Origin: Nitratireductor arenosus | GTDB taxonomy: Bacteria > Pseudomonadota > Alphaproteobacteria > Rhizobiales > Rhizobiaceae | Assembly: GCF_009742725.1 (NCBI RefSeq) | Contig: NZ_WPHG01000004.1 | Location: forward strand, 248,001 to 312,000 | Length of the DNA: 64,000 nt | Direction: 5' to 3' | Shown: positions 41,591 through 50,873 of the stretch, piece by piece | How the letters are laid out: every line of letters starts with the position of its first letter | Position numbering within the stretch: the first letter of the stretch is position 1 | Notes under the pieces: model-generated | What the model was told of the DNA's origin: nothing | Seen by the model: only the letters and a program-made list of their open reading frames with translations | The model's database searches: none | Made by a program: the position numbers and the translations under genes

Positions 41591-43243
41591 TTATGCGTTG
41601 TCGAGCCAGACCTTGCCGAAATCGTGCTCGAAAGTCGGGTGCATCTCGAAATTCATCACCTCGGGCGCATGGTGATTATAGAGCTTGCGCCAGTAGGGCT
41701 GAATGATGATACCCGAATCCTGCAGGTGCTTCTCGATCTTTTCCATCAGCACCTTGCGCTTGTCGGCATCGGCGATGGTCAGCGCCTCATTGATCATGCC
41801 GTCGAGTTCGGCGTTGGAATAGCCCGCCTCGTTCCAGGCCTCGCCGCTGCGATAGGCGAGCGACAGGACCTGTACGCCCAGCGGACGCATGTTCCAGTTG
41901 GTCATGGAATACGGATATTTCGTCCAGTCGTTCCAGAAGGTGGAGCCGGGCAGAACGGTACGCTTGACCTTGATGCCGGCCTCGCGGATCTGCGCGGCGA
42001 TCGCGTCGCCGGTGTTCTTGTGCCAATCCTCGTCGACCGTGATGAGCTCGTGCTCGTAGTCGCTCTGGCCGGCCTCCGCCATCATCGCCTTCGCGCCCTC
42101 GACGTCCCGCTCCTGCGCCGGCAGCTTGACGTATTCGGGATGGATCGGCGCGACGTGATGGTTCTCCGCCGCCTCGCCGGCATTGCCATATCCGAGAGCC
42201 AGGACGATCTTGTTGTCGACAGCCATCTGCAGCGCCTTGCGCACCTTCGGATCGTCATAGGGCTTGTTGTTGACGTTGGTGCGCGCGACGATCGTGGCGG
42301 CGGTCACCGTCTCCGACGTCGTCATGCCGACCCCTTCCAGGATGTCGACGAAATCGGCCGAGGTCTCGTGGTTGGCCTGCACCTCGCCCGCCTCGAACGC
42401 TGACACCATCGCCGAAGGATCGGTGCCGTAATCAATGAACTCGACACCGTCGAGATAGGCTTCGCCGTTCCACCACTTGCCGTTCTCGCGGCGCTTGTAG
42501 ACCACGCTCTGACCGACGTCGTAGGAGACGAGTTCGAACGGGCCGGTGCCGATCGGGTTCTCGACGAAATTCGCACCGGTCTCGTCGAAGCTGCGATGCA
42601 CCACCAGCGCCGGATAGTCGGTGAGGTTCGGAATCAGGGCGATGTCTGGTTTGGTCAAGTTGAGCTTGACCGTCATGTCGTCGACCTTCTCGACGGCGCC
42701 CTCCCGGAGCTTGCCGGTTTCGTCGTCCACCAGCGAGCCGAGACGGCCCGGCATGGAATTGCCTTCCGAGCTCTTGTCGGCCCAACGGGTGAAATTGGAG
42801 ATCACGTCGTCGGCATTGAATGTATCACCATTATTCCAGGTCACGCCCGGACGCACGTGAAGCACATATTCGGTGGCGTCGTCGTTGACGTCCCAGCTTT
42901 CGAGCAGATAAGGCTCGATCGTATATTGATGCGTGTATTTGACCAGCGGCTCGAGCGTCTGACGCTGGGCATTGGCGATTTCCGACCAGTCGGCCGTACG
43001 CGGGTCCTTGGGATCCTTGATCCACATGGCGACCTTAAGCACGCCGCCCTTCTTCGGCTCCTGCGCCACGGCCTTCACCGGCGCGGCCAGCCCGATCATT
43101 CCATAGGCCATTGCGGTCGAGGCGCCGAACACGCTCGCCATGGTAAGGAACTCGCGGCGATCCATCTTACCCGATTTCACGCTCTCGGCGAGCTCGGCAA
43201 TCTTTTTGGGTACCCGGTCGCCATTGCTCTTGTAGAACATCAT
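41591..43243 (-). CDS. peptide-type ABC transporter substrate-binding protein (SBP_bac_5), Tat-exported
   Basis: 550-aa family-5 solute-binding protein. The N-terminal leader has [16 protein letters not shown], a twin-arginine (RRxFL) signal followed by a hydrophobic stretch and an AVAQE-like cleavage region, so export by Tat is predicted. The mature part shows [34 protein letters not shown] and [14 protein letters not shown], typical of dipeptide/oligopeptide-binding proteins. The first of two adjacent ATGs (43243) sits behind GGGAGAGTGCG. Peptides are the usual ligands, but opine, glycoside or other solutes are also known for this family. Confidence 0.92.
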   Translation of the reverse strand: MMFYKSNGDRVPKKIAELAESVKSGKMDRREFLTMASVFGASTAMAYGMIGLAAPVKAVAQEPKKGGVLKVAMWIKDPKDPRTADWSEIANAQRQTLEPLVKYTHQYTIEPYLLESWDVNDDATEYVLHVRPGVTWNNGDTFNADDVISNFTRWADKSSEGNSMPGRLGSLVDDETGKLREGAVEKVDDMTVKLNLTKPDIALIPNLTDYPALVVHRSFDETGANFVENPIGTGPFELVSYDVGQSVVYKRRENGKWWNGEAYLDGVEFIDYGTDPSAMVSAFEAGEVQANHETSADFVDILEGVGMTTSETVTAATIVARTNVNNKPYDDPKVRKALQMAVDNKIVLALGYGNAGEAAENHHVAPIHPEYVKLPAQERDVEGAKAMMAEAGQSDYEHELITVDEDWHKNTGDAIAAQIREAGIKVKRTVLPGSTFWNDWTKYPYSMTNWNMRPLGVQVLSLAYRSGEAWNEAGYSNAELDGMINEALTIADADKRKVLMEKIEKHLQDSGIIIQPYWRKLYNHHAPEVMNFEMHPTFEHDFGKVWLDNA

Positions 43244-43620
43244 CGCACTCTCCCGTTGTTTGGCTTTTCGCCTATTAGCATTCCGCATCCGGCCACACTT
43301 GTCAAAAACAGGACGCGGGTCATTCCCGCGCGAAATGTGCAACTTTACCAAAGGACAAGATGCCGCAATTGCGACAAGAACGGCTTAGAATCGCCGCGAA
43401 TCCGCCGAATTGTTGCGCGCATCGCGTCGCTGGCCACGATAGCGCGCACGGCTCGCGCCATGGTTGCGTTACGCCGAGCCCGGCGCGTCCAGAGCGAACG
43501 GGGATGGACCATCGGGACGAGATCCCTTGCGTGTCTTGACTTTTACCCACGACACGCCGCGGTTGTGGAAAAAAATCACTCTGCTTTTATGGTGCCGTAT
43601 CGGGCCTGCACGCAAGGCCG
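43244..43620. promoter_or_regulatory. intergenic control region of peptide importer operon
   Basis: 377 bases without a credible gene between tamB and the binding-protein gene. On the minus strand a perfect TTGACA (43300-43305) lies 57 bases before the binding-protein start, with a poor -10 candidate GCTAAT 19 bases downstream. This is a weak promoter call. Confidence 0.3.
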
Positions 43621-46600
43621 TCAGTATTCACGTTCGAAAAAAATCCCGCCCTTGGCCTCGCCGTCGTCGCTTGCCTCGCCGCGCAGCTTGACCCCACGGC
43701 CGATATTGAGGTCGATCCTGGCCTTACCCGTGCCCGCGCCATCGCCCTTTTCGATACCCACATAGGTGCGGTCGTTCAGATATTTGCCGACGGCAACCGA
43801 CGCCTTGCCGGTCTCGGCGTCCGTCTTGATGTCGATGTCGTCGACGCCGATCTGGTCGCGCAGCGTGTCGAGCAACGAAGTCGAGCCGCCGACGCCGGCG
43901 AGCTGGGCGGCCGCGGCGGCGAGCTGGGCGATCTGCAACGGCGACAGGTTCGACAGCGAGCGGCGGAAGATCACCCGCGCCAGTACCTCGTCCTCCGGCA
44001 GGCTGGGCGTGGAGGTGAACGAGAACTTCGGATGGTTGGCCTGACCGGTCACAGCCACCGTCGCGGTGACGTCGTCGGCCCTGGTGTCGGCGGCGAAATT
44101 CAGGCGCGGGATCAACGAGCCGGCGAAGTCGAGCGTGCCGCGCGTGAAGTCGAGCCGCTGTCCCAGTATGGAAAGCCGCCCGCGCCGCATGGTGAAGTTG
44201 CCGATCGCGCGCGGCGACGACGCCGATCCGACGAGGCGTATCCTGCCGCCGAATTCGGCATCGATCCCGCGGCCCTGGATGAATATCTGGCGCGGCGCGT
44301 CAACCGTGACGTCGAGCGTCAGCCCGCCGCCACCGCTCCCACCCGCTTCGGCCGGACGCATAGCCTCGGCCTGCGCCTCGACGGCGCCGGTAGCGTTGCG
44401 GTGCTTGACGTCGAGCTGGGCAAGCGATGGCGGCAGCTTTTCCGGTACGGTGATCACGGTCCTGCCGAGATCAACCTGGCCCGAAAGCAACGGCAGCTGG
44501 GTCAATCCCCCGGTCACCTTCAGCGTGCCGCCGAAATTGGCCGTCACCACGCGCCCGTCCGTGTAACGTCCATCGGTGACCCGCGCCGTCAGATCCGCGG
44601 GAAAGCCGCGCGCCGGGTCGATCGCCAGCGTGCCGCCGACGGTCAACTGTCCGCCGGTCGACAGTGTGCCGGTCATCGAGCGGATCGTCGCCACGTTCCG
44701 GGCCAGGCCGATATCGGCGGCGATGTCCTTGATCGCGATGCCGGAGCGCGCGTCGAGAAACCGCGTGCCCGTCGTCCTGACCGTTCCCGAAATCGCCGGC
44801 GCGCCCGCCGCGCCCGACACCGCCACCTGGACATCGGCGCCGCCGTCGAGCGCAAGCCCCTGCGCCGCGAGCCGGCGCGCCAGGAAGAAAAACGGCACCT
44901 TGCCGGCGAAATTCAGATCGAGCGCGATCGCTCCCGTCGTGTTGACCGTGCCGCCGCCCTTAAGACCCAGCCCGCCAGCGCCGCCGGCATCTGCGTCGAA
45001 ACGCAGCCGGCCCTGCTGGAAGGTACCTTTGGAGGTGATCGATAGCGCGCCGAAACCGGCCGCGCGCGTCTGACTCGTCGCCATGTCGCGCCAATCGACG
45101 GCATAGGCAATGCGCGGCTCGGATGCCGCGCCTTTGACATCCACCGTGCCCGAGATCGCGCCTGTCGCGCCGAGGCCCGGCGCAAAACCATTGGCGAGCG
45201 AGGCGGGCAATCCCGACAGCCGAACCTTGAGATCGAGCGTTCCGCCGGCCGTGCCCGAGATTTCGGCTTCGCCGCCGCCAAGGCCGAGCGCCAGCCGGTC
45301 GAGCACCGCCGTGCCGCCGCGCACCGTGATCGTCGTCGGCCGCGCCAGCGCCGCCGATATGCCGCGGAACGCGCCCTTGGCGGTGTCGAGCGCAACCGTC
45401 GTTACGCCGTCGGCGACCGCCACGCGGCCGGCGGCCGAAGCCGGTATGCCTGCAACCGTCGCCCCGCCGGAAAAGCCGGTCCACTCGCCGTCGCGCGTCA
45501 GGCGCAGATCGATCGCGCCGATGTCTGCCCCGCCCGCCTTGACCGCGTTCGCCTGCACGCGGCCGGCAAGCGTCGGCGCGGCTAGATAGTCGCGCGCGCT
45601 CAGGCTCACCTCCGCCTGGTCGACGACGATGTCGCCGCGCACGATCCGTCCCGCCTCGGCCGACAGGTCGATCACGGGGACCGCGCCGTCCTTGCCGAAG
45701 CGGATGGTACCGGAGACATCGCCACTCGCCTCCTCCAGCGCCATCGCCGCCAGCGGTCCTATGTCGGGCAGCGCGATCGTCAGTTCACCGACCGGCATGA
45801 AGGCGCTATCGAGGTCGAGCGTGCCGAAAATGCGGTTCTCGCCGACCTCGACCAGAAGCTCCTCGACCCGGCTTGCGCCGTCGGCCGAGCGCAATGTTGC
45901 CTTGCCGCTGATCGTCTCTCCCCCGATCGCGCCGCTGAGCGAAATATCGGCGACCGGTCGCGCCAGATCGGCCGTGCCGGAGGCTTCGAGCACGAGAGCG
46001 GTGATCGCCCGGCCGGCGCTTTCGATGCGGTCGCTTTCAACCGTGACCTCGACGTCGGGCCGGGCCACCTCGCCCGTCGCCGCTAGGGCGAAGCTGATCT
46101 CGCCTTGCGCCTGATCGGAGAGCCGCGCGACGGCGTCGTAGCGGCCGTCGAGCCGCGCATCGAGCACGCCGTCGGCAAGCGACACCCGCCCTTCGGCGGC
46201 GAGCGGATCGGAACGCAGCACGAGATCGCCGAGCGCCAGAGCGCCATCGCCGCCCCGCTCGAGCCGGCCCGAGACGGCCAGCCGTTCGCCAAGATAGGCG
46301 CGCGCGGCTTCCGGCAGGGCCGCAACCAGCACGTCAGCGGCAAATTTGGCCTCGACGGCCGCGCCCTCGATCGTGAAGGCGCCATCGGCGCTGGCGTTCA
46401 CCTGATTGTTCTTCACGACGATCTTGTCGAATGCGATCCGGCCGGTTTCCAGACGTGCCTCACCCGTCACGTCGAGCGGCCCAGCCACCAGCGGCGCGAG
46501 CGCGGTCTGAACCGTGCCCACGCCCCCCGCCGAGAGTGTCAGCGACAGCGGCCCGGTCCGCTCTGCGATGTCGAACCCGGTTGAGGAAAGCCTGGCCATG

Positions 46601-47790
46601 ATGTCGGCGACACCGAAACCGGCCGCCTGCGCGGAGGCGAGCGACAGCGCGGCATCGAAGGCGGGGGCATGGCCCCTGCCCGTTACTCGTATATGCGCGT
46701 CGCGCACCCCCAAGATCACCGGGTCGGCATCGGGACCGAAGGTGAGCATGACCGGCCCGTTCTGCGCCGCGACTTCGATGTCGAGATCGCTCTCTGCCTT
46801 CGGGTCGATCCGCCCCGAGGCGGTCGCGCTCAGTGCGTCCGACTGCACCAGCGCGCGCTCGATAGCCACCGCACCGTCCTCGCCCAGCGTTGCGGCGAGG
46901 TCGAACAGCATCGTACCGGCTGCCGCCGGCGCCAAGCCTTGCGGGAGAAAACGCGCGAAATCGCCCTCACCCTTGGCGGCGACGAAGCGCCCTGCGCTGC
47001 TTTGGCGATGCTGCGCCGACAGGCTGGTCACCACCCGCCCGTCGACCGAAAGCCGCCCTTGCGCCAGCCAGTCGGCGAGCGGACCGCTACCCGATAGGAC
47101 CAATTCGACGGCGGGATTGCCCGGCAGTTTCAAAAGCCCGGCCAGAAGGCCGCCATCAGGTTCGCGCGCGGTCACGTCGAGCGCCAGACGGTTTTGGTCC
47201 GGCGCGAAATCGACCTTGGCAATGACTTCGGTGCGCGCGCCGTCGATGCGCTCGGCCTGGAGATCGGCGCCGATCCTCAGCGGCGCGTCATCGGCCATCG
47301 CCGAACCGCGCGCGGCAAGCGTCATCGCCTCACCCGCGACCTCCGCGCCCAGGGCGATCCGCGGCAGGTCGATGCGCGCGATCTCGACGGAAACCGGAAG
47401 CGAGAAGCCGCCGCCGTCATCGGCCTCGCCCGTTTCGGCCGCCTCGGGCAGACGCACCAGATCGATGCTGCCGGCATGAAGCCGCTCGGCCTCGAAGGCG
47501 AAACCCGCCAGTGCCAGCGGCGACCAGTCGAGCGCAATATCTGTGAGCGAGAGCCAGACGCCCCGACCGTCCGACACGACGACCGAGCCGACCCGTGCCT
47601 GCCCCGAAAGCAACCCGTCCAGTCCCTGGATGCGCACCGTGCGTTCCGGGCCCGAAGCCAGGCCCGACGCGATCGCGGCCAGCTTGGTACGGCCGGCCTC
47701 GGTCTGGGTGAACACGACCAGCATGCCCGCGGCGAAGACCACGACGAGCGCAAACACGATCAGCACGGAGCGCAGGATTCTGCGAAGCAC
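43621..47790 (-). CDS. tamB: translocation and assembly module protein TamB
   Basis: 1389-aa AsmA/TamB-like protein. One N-terminal membrane helix (ILRSVLIVFALVVVFAAGMLVVF) anchors it in the inner membrane. A very long beta-repeat body follows, ending in the conserved TamB C-terminal domain (RGRLSILGQRLDFTRGTLDF, LPEDEVLARVIFRRSLSNLS). GTG 47790 has AAAGGA ahead. With TamA it spans the periplasm for outer-membrane protein insertion or phospholipid transport. Its gene follows tamA by 125 bases. Confidence 0.95.
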   Translation of the reverse strand: MLRRILRSVLIVFALVVVFAAGMLVVFTQTEAGRTKLAAIASGLASGPERTVRIQGLDGLLSGQARVGSVVVSDGRGVWLSLTDIALDWSPLALAGFAFEAERLHAGSIDLVRLPEAAETGEADDGGGFSLPVSVEIARIDLPRIALGAEVAGEAMTLAARGSAMADDAPLRIGADLQAERIDGARTEVIAKVDFAPDQNRLALDVTAREPDGGLLAGLLKLPGNPAVELVLSGSGPLADWLAQGRLSVDGRVVTSLSAQHRQSSAGRFVAAKGEGDFARFLPQGLAPAAAGTMLFDLAATLGEDGAVAIERALVQSDALSATASGRIDPKAESDLDIEVAAQNGPVMLTFGPDADPVILGVRDAHIRVTGRGHAPAFDAALSLASAQAAGFGVADIMARLSSTGFDIAERTGPLSLTLSAGGVGTVQTALAPLVAGPLDVTGEARLETGRIAFDKIVVKNNQVNASADGAFTIEGAAVEAKFAADVLVAALPEAARAYLGERLAVSGRLERGGDGALALGDLVLRSDPLAAEGRVSLADGVLDARLDGRYDAVARLSDQAQGEISFALAATGEVARPDVEVTVESDRIESAGRAITALVLEASGTADLARPVADISLSGAIGGETISGKATLRSADGASRVEELLVEVGENRIFGTLDLDSAFMPVGELTIALPDIGPLAAMALEEASGDVSGTIRFGKDGAVPVIDLSAEAGRIVRGDIVVDQAEVSLSARDYLAAPTLAGRVQANAVKAGGADIGAIDLRLTRDGEWTGFSGGATVAGIPASAAGRVAVADGVTTVALDTAKGAFRGISAALARPTTITVRGGTAVLDRLALGLGGGEAEISGTAGGTLDLKVRLSGLPASLANGFAPGLGATGAISGTVDVKGAASEPRIAYAVDWRDMATSQTRAAGFGALSITSKGTFQQGRLRFDADAGGAGGLGLKGGGTVNTTGAIALDLNFAGKVPFFFLARRLAAQGLALDGGADVQVAVSGAAGAPAISGTVRTTGTRFLDARSGIAIKDIAADIGLARNVATIRSMTGTLSTGGQLTVGGTLAIDPARGFPADLTARVTDGRYTDGRVVTANFGGTLKVTGGLTQLPLLSGQVDLGRTVITVPEKLPPSLAQLDVKHRNATGAVEAQAEAMRPAEAGGSGGGGLTLDVTVDAPRQIFIQGRGIDAEFGGRIRLVGSASSPRAIGNFTMRRGRLSILGQRLDFTRGTLDFAGSLIPRLNFAADTRADDVTATVAVTGQANHPKFSFTSTPSLPEDEVLARVIFRRSLSNLSPLQIAQLAAAAAQLAGVGGSTSLLDTLRDQIGVDDIDIKTDAETGKASVAVGKYLNDRTYVGIEKGDGAGTGKARIDLNIGRGVKLRGEASDDGEAKGGIFFEREY

Positions 47791-47915
47791 GACTATCCTT
47801 TCGGCCGGACCGTGAATCAGTCCGTCTGGCGAAGACTATAGGGTGATTTCCGTCGAAATCATGCCGAACGGCGTTGCGCCTCCCGGAAGCGCCCCTGCAA
47901 GAACGGCACGACGCC

Positions 47916-49841
47916 TCAGAAAGACTGGCCGATGCCGGCGTAGATGCCGAAGGTTGGATCGCCGGGGCGCCTGTTCAAGGGCACGCCGACATCGACCCTG
48001 AGCGGACCGAACGGCGTCAGGTAGCGCACCCCGAGGCCAGCTCCGACCTGTAAATTGGCAAAGTCGGGCGTGGTCGAGGCCGACACCGCGCCGGCGTCGA
48101 TGAACGGCACGATGCCGAAACTGTCGGTGACCTGGATACGCATCTCGGCCGACATCTCGACATAGGAGAGCCCGCCGGTCGGCATGCCAGCGGCGTTGCG
48201 CGGGCCGATATCCTGATAGCCGTAGCCGCGTACAGACCCGCCGCCGCCCGCGTAGAAACGCCGGTCGGCGGGAATCGCGGCAAGCGGCGCGCCGAAGATC
48301 GAGCCGGCCGCCACCCGGCCGGCGGCGACGAAACGCTTGGCCTCGTCCAGCGCCCTGTAAGCCGACGCCTCGCCCTTGATCTTGACGAAGCTGGTCGAAT
48401 TGAGAATGTCGTGCGCCGGCTCGACATAGGCGAGCAGCCGGAAGCCGGATTTCGGATCGAGCCTGTTGTCGCGATTGTCGAACACATACTGGATCGGCGT
48501 GCTGGCGATCAGATGCTCGTTGCTGCCGAAGGAATCGTCGATCCTGGAATAGTCCAGCGCGATCTCGGCCGACACCGTCTGCGTGTCGGTAAGTTCGTAG
48601 CGCAGGCCTGTCGACCCCTTCACCGAGAACCGGTCGAAGGCATCGGGATGCTCGAAGGTGGCGTCCAACCGCGCGACGAATTTCGACGGCGGCCCGATTA
48701 CGCCCGGCTTTTCGAACAGAAGCCCTGCCCTGTAGTCGAGCTTGCCGAACTGCGTCGTGTCGCCGATTCGGCTGATAGAGCCTTCAACGCGCAGCTTTTC
48801 CGCCCGGCCGAACAGGTTGCGGTGGCCCCAATAGCCCTCGACCCCCGCGCCCTCGGTATTGGAGAAAGTGGCCCCGACGCCGAAATAGCGATGCTTGCGC
48901 TCCGATACGGTCACGTCGACCGGCAGGCTGCCATCGGCGTCGAGCGCGTCGGCCTCGTTGACCGCCACGCTGTCGAACACTTCGAGCTCCAGGAGCCGCT
49001 CGCGGGCCGCCTCCAATTGGTCGGGCGAATAGGTCGCGCCCGGCTCGATCCCGGCCATATAGGCGGTGAAGTCGCGGTCGACCTTTTCGGTGCCCTCGAC
49101 CCGTGTCGCGCCGAAGGGTGCGACGGGCCCCGCCTCCAGCACCATGGTGACGTCGAGCAGGCCGGTCTTGTGATCGGCAACGATCTCGCGCCCGGTCACC
49201 CGCGCCAGCGGGTGGCCCTTGTCGCGCAGCGCCCGCACCATCTTGGCTTCGGCGTTGAGGATCACCGTCGAGCCGGCATCGCCGCCGGGCATGAGACCGA
49301 AGCGGGCTGGCGCGATGTCGCCGGTATCGCCGCCGACGTCGATCCGGCCGAGACGGAAAACCTGCCCTGCGGTCACCGCCACCCGCACAGGCACCGGTTC
49401 GCCGGTGAATTCCGCGTCGGGCGCAAGGTCGTCCAGTGCCCGCCCGGCAATGGTGATCTCAACGGTGCCGTCATAACGCCCGGCCTCGTAGAGCGCGGCG
49501 ACCAGCAATTCGCGTTCCGTGCGCGCCTTCGACAACAGTCCGAGCGAGCCCGAAACCGGGCGGTCGGCGTCGGCAAGAAGGGTCGAGGCGGCCCTGAGCC
49601 TGCCGTCCAGTTCGGCCCCGGCGTCACCGGTGTCGAGATCGACCGAATAAGTGAGCGGATCGACGACGGGCGCAGCGTCTTCCTCGTTCGATCCAATCAG
49701 CGTGATGCCGAAGATTTCAAAGGCGGCGGCGGGGTTCGGTGTCAGGGCGAGCGCCAATATCATGGCCGACACGGAAGCCAGGCCGCGGCGAACGCGCCTG
49801 CCGTGCGGTACTCCAGAACTTTCCGCGCCCGGGCTCAGCAT
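47916..49841 (-). CDS. tamA: TamA-type outer membrane protein (Omp85 family)
   Basis: 641 aa. A signal peptide is followed by POTRA repeats (about residues 90-330; PVRVAVTAGQVFRLGRIDVGG is a typical POTRA strand) and a C-terminal 16-strand barrel. The barrel carries the Omp85 signature GGGGSVRGYGYQDIGPRN and closes with GPLRVDVGVPLNRRPGDP and a terminal Phe. ATG 49841 gives a leader with a basic stretch before the hydrophobic core; ATG 27 codons further in is an alternative start. Confidence 0.94.
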   Translation of the reverse strand: MLSPGAESSGVPHGRRVRRGLASVSAMILALALTPNPAAAFEIFGITLIGSNEEDAAPVVDPLTYSVDLDTGDAGAELDGRLRAASTLLADADRPVSGSLGLLSKARTERELLVAALYEAGRYDGTVEITIAGRALDDLAPDAEFTGEPVPVRVAVTAGQVFRLGRIDVGGDTGDIAPARFGLMPGGDAGSTVILNAEAKMVRALRDKGHPLARVTGREIVADHKTGLLDVTMVLEAGPVAPFGATRVEGTEKVDRDFTAYMAGIEPGATYSPDQLEAARERLLELEVFDSVAVNEADALDADGSLPVDVTVSERKHRYFGVGATFSNTEGAGVEGYWGHRNLFGRAEKLRVEGSISRIGDTTQFGKLDYRAGLLFEKPGVIGPPSKFVARLDATFEHPDAFDRFSVKGSTGLRYELTDTQTVSAEIALDYSRIDDSFGSNEHLIASTPIQYVFDNRDNRLDPKSGFRLLAYVEPAHDILNSTSFVKIKGEASAYRALDEAKRFVAAGRVAAGSIFGAPLAAIPADRRFYAGGGGSVRGYGYQDIGPRNAAGMPTGGLSYVEMSAEMRIQVTDSFGIVPFIDAGAVSASTTPDFANLQVGAGLGVRYLTPFGPLRVDVGVPLNRRPGDPTFGIYAGIGQSF

Positions 49842-50079
49842 GGCTCCAACATAGCGAGAATGGTTAAAATTGCCCTGAAGGTTCTAGCGGATATAGGGAC
49901 GGGATGCACCTGCATCCGTTCCTTCCCTTCGCATGGCTGAGTGATTCCACAAGAGGCTGCTTAAAAAAAGACAATCGCTTGGCCCGGTTTTCACCCTTCC
50001 GGCAAGCTGATACGCAAACCGGCGTCGCTTGGATGGCTTCGGGAAGGCCCCGCGCGGCGAAGGGAAGGAACCGCGCCTG

Positions 50080-50673
50080 ATGCGTGTGCTTGTCGTTTAT
50101 TGCCATCCGGTGCCCGAGAGTTTTTGCGCGGCCCTGCGCGACCGCGCCCTGGCCGCGCTCGACGCGGCAGGACACGAAACCCGGCTCGTCGACCTTTATG
50201 CCGAGGGTTTCGATCCGGTGATGGGAGCCGAGGAACGGCGCGGCTACAATGTCCACGAACCAAGCGACGACAGGCTCGCACCCCATATCCAGGCGCTGCG
50301 CTGGGCCCAGGCGATGGTGTTCGTCTACCCGACATGGTGGTACGGCCAGCCGGCGATGCTGAAGGGCTGGTTCGAGCGGGTCTGGGCCAAGGACGTCGCC
50401 TTCACGCTTGCGGCCGAAGGTGGCCGGATCGAGCCTTTGATGCGCCACATCGAAAAGCTCGCCATCCTCACCACGTGTGGCGCGCCGCGCTGGTGGTCCT
50501 TTCTCGTCGGCCATCCCGGACGCAAGACCCTGCTGCGCGGCATCCGGGCGCTGTGCGCGCGCCGTTGCCGCACGCTCTACCTCGCCAAATACGAGATGGA
50601 CGCGGCGGACGAACCGGCCCGCGCCGCCTTCCTGGCCAGGGTCGAGCGCAGACTGGCGGCGTTTTTCGCATGA
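50080..50673 (+). CDS. NAD(P)H-dependent quinone oxidoreductase-like flavoprotein (flavodoxin-like fold)
   Basis: 197 aa. It opens MRVLVVYCHPVPESFCAALR, the FMN-phosphate-binding start of the NQO1/MdaB/KefF family, followed by VFVYPTWWYGQPAMLKGWFERVW, the characteristic flavin and quinone-site motif, and TTCGAPRWW. ATG 50080 was chosen, with AGGGAAGGAA upstream; an earlier in-frame ATG adds a basic leader without homology. Likely two-electron quinone or electrophile reduction. Stands alone between divergent tamA and the macroglobulin gene. Confidence 0.88.
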   Translation: MRVLVVYCHPVPESFCAALRDRALAALDAAGHETRLVDLYAEGFDPVMGAEERRGYNVHEPSDDRLAPHIQALRWAQAMVFVYPTWWYGQPAMLKGWFERVWAKDVAFTLAAEGGRIEPLMRHIEKLAILTTCGAPRWWSFLVGHPGRKTLLRGIRALCARRCRTLYLAKYEMDAADEPARAAFLARVERRLAAFFA

Positions 50674-50873
50674 GCGTCGACGCAATGCATTGTGCGTCGC
50701 CTCCTGACGCCCGGCCCCTCGGCGAAGACAGCGAAAGGCGCCGTCCGGCCTCGGTCGCGGGACACCACGACACGCTCTGGCCGCATTCGCGCGGCTAGCA
50801 TCACATTGATTGACAAGCCGACACAAAGCTTGGCCAAATATCGGTGATCACGCGCCGTCTGCCGGAGGAATCC

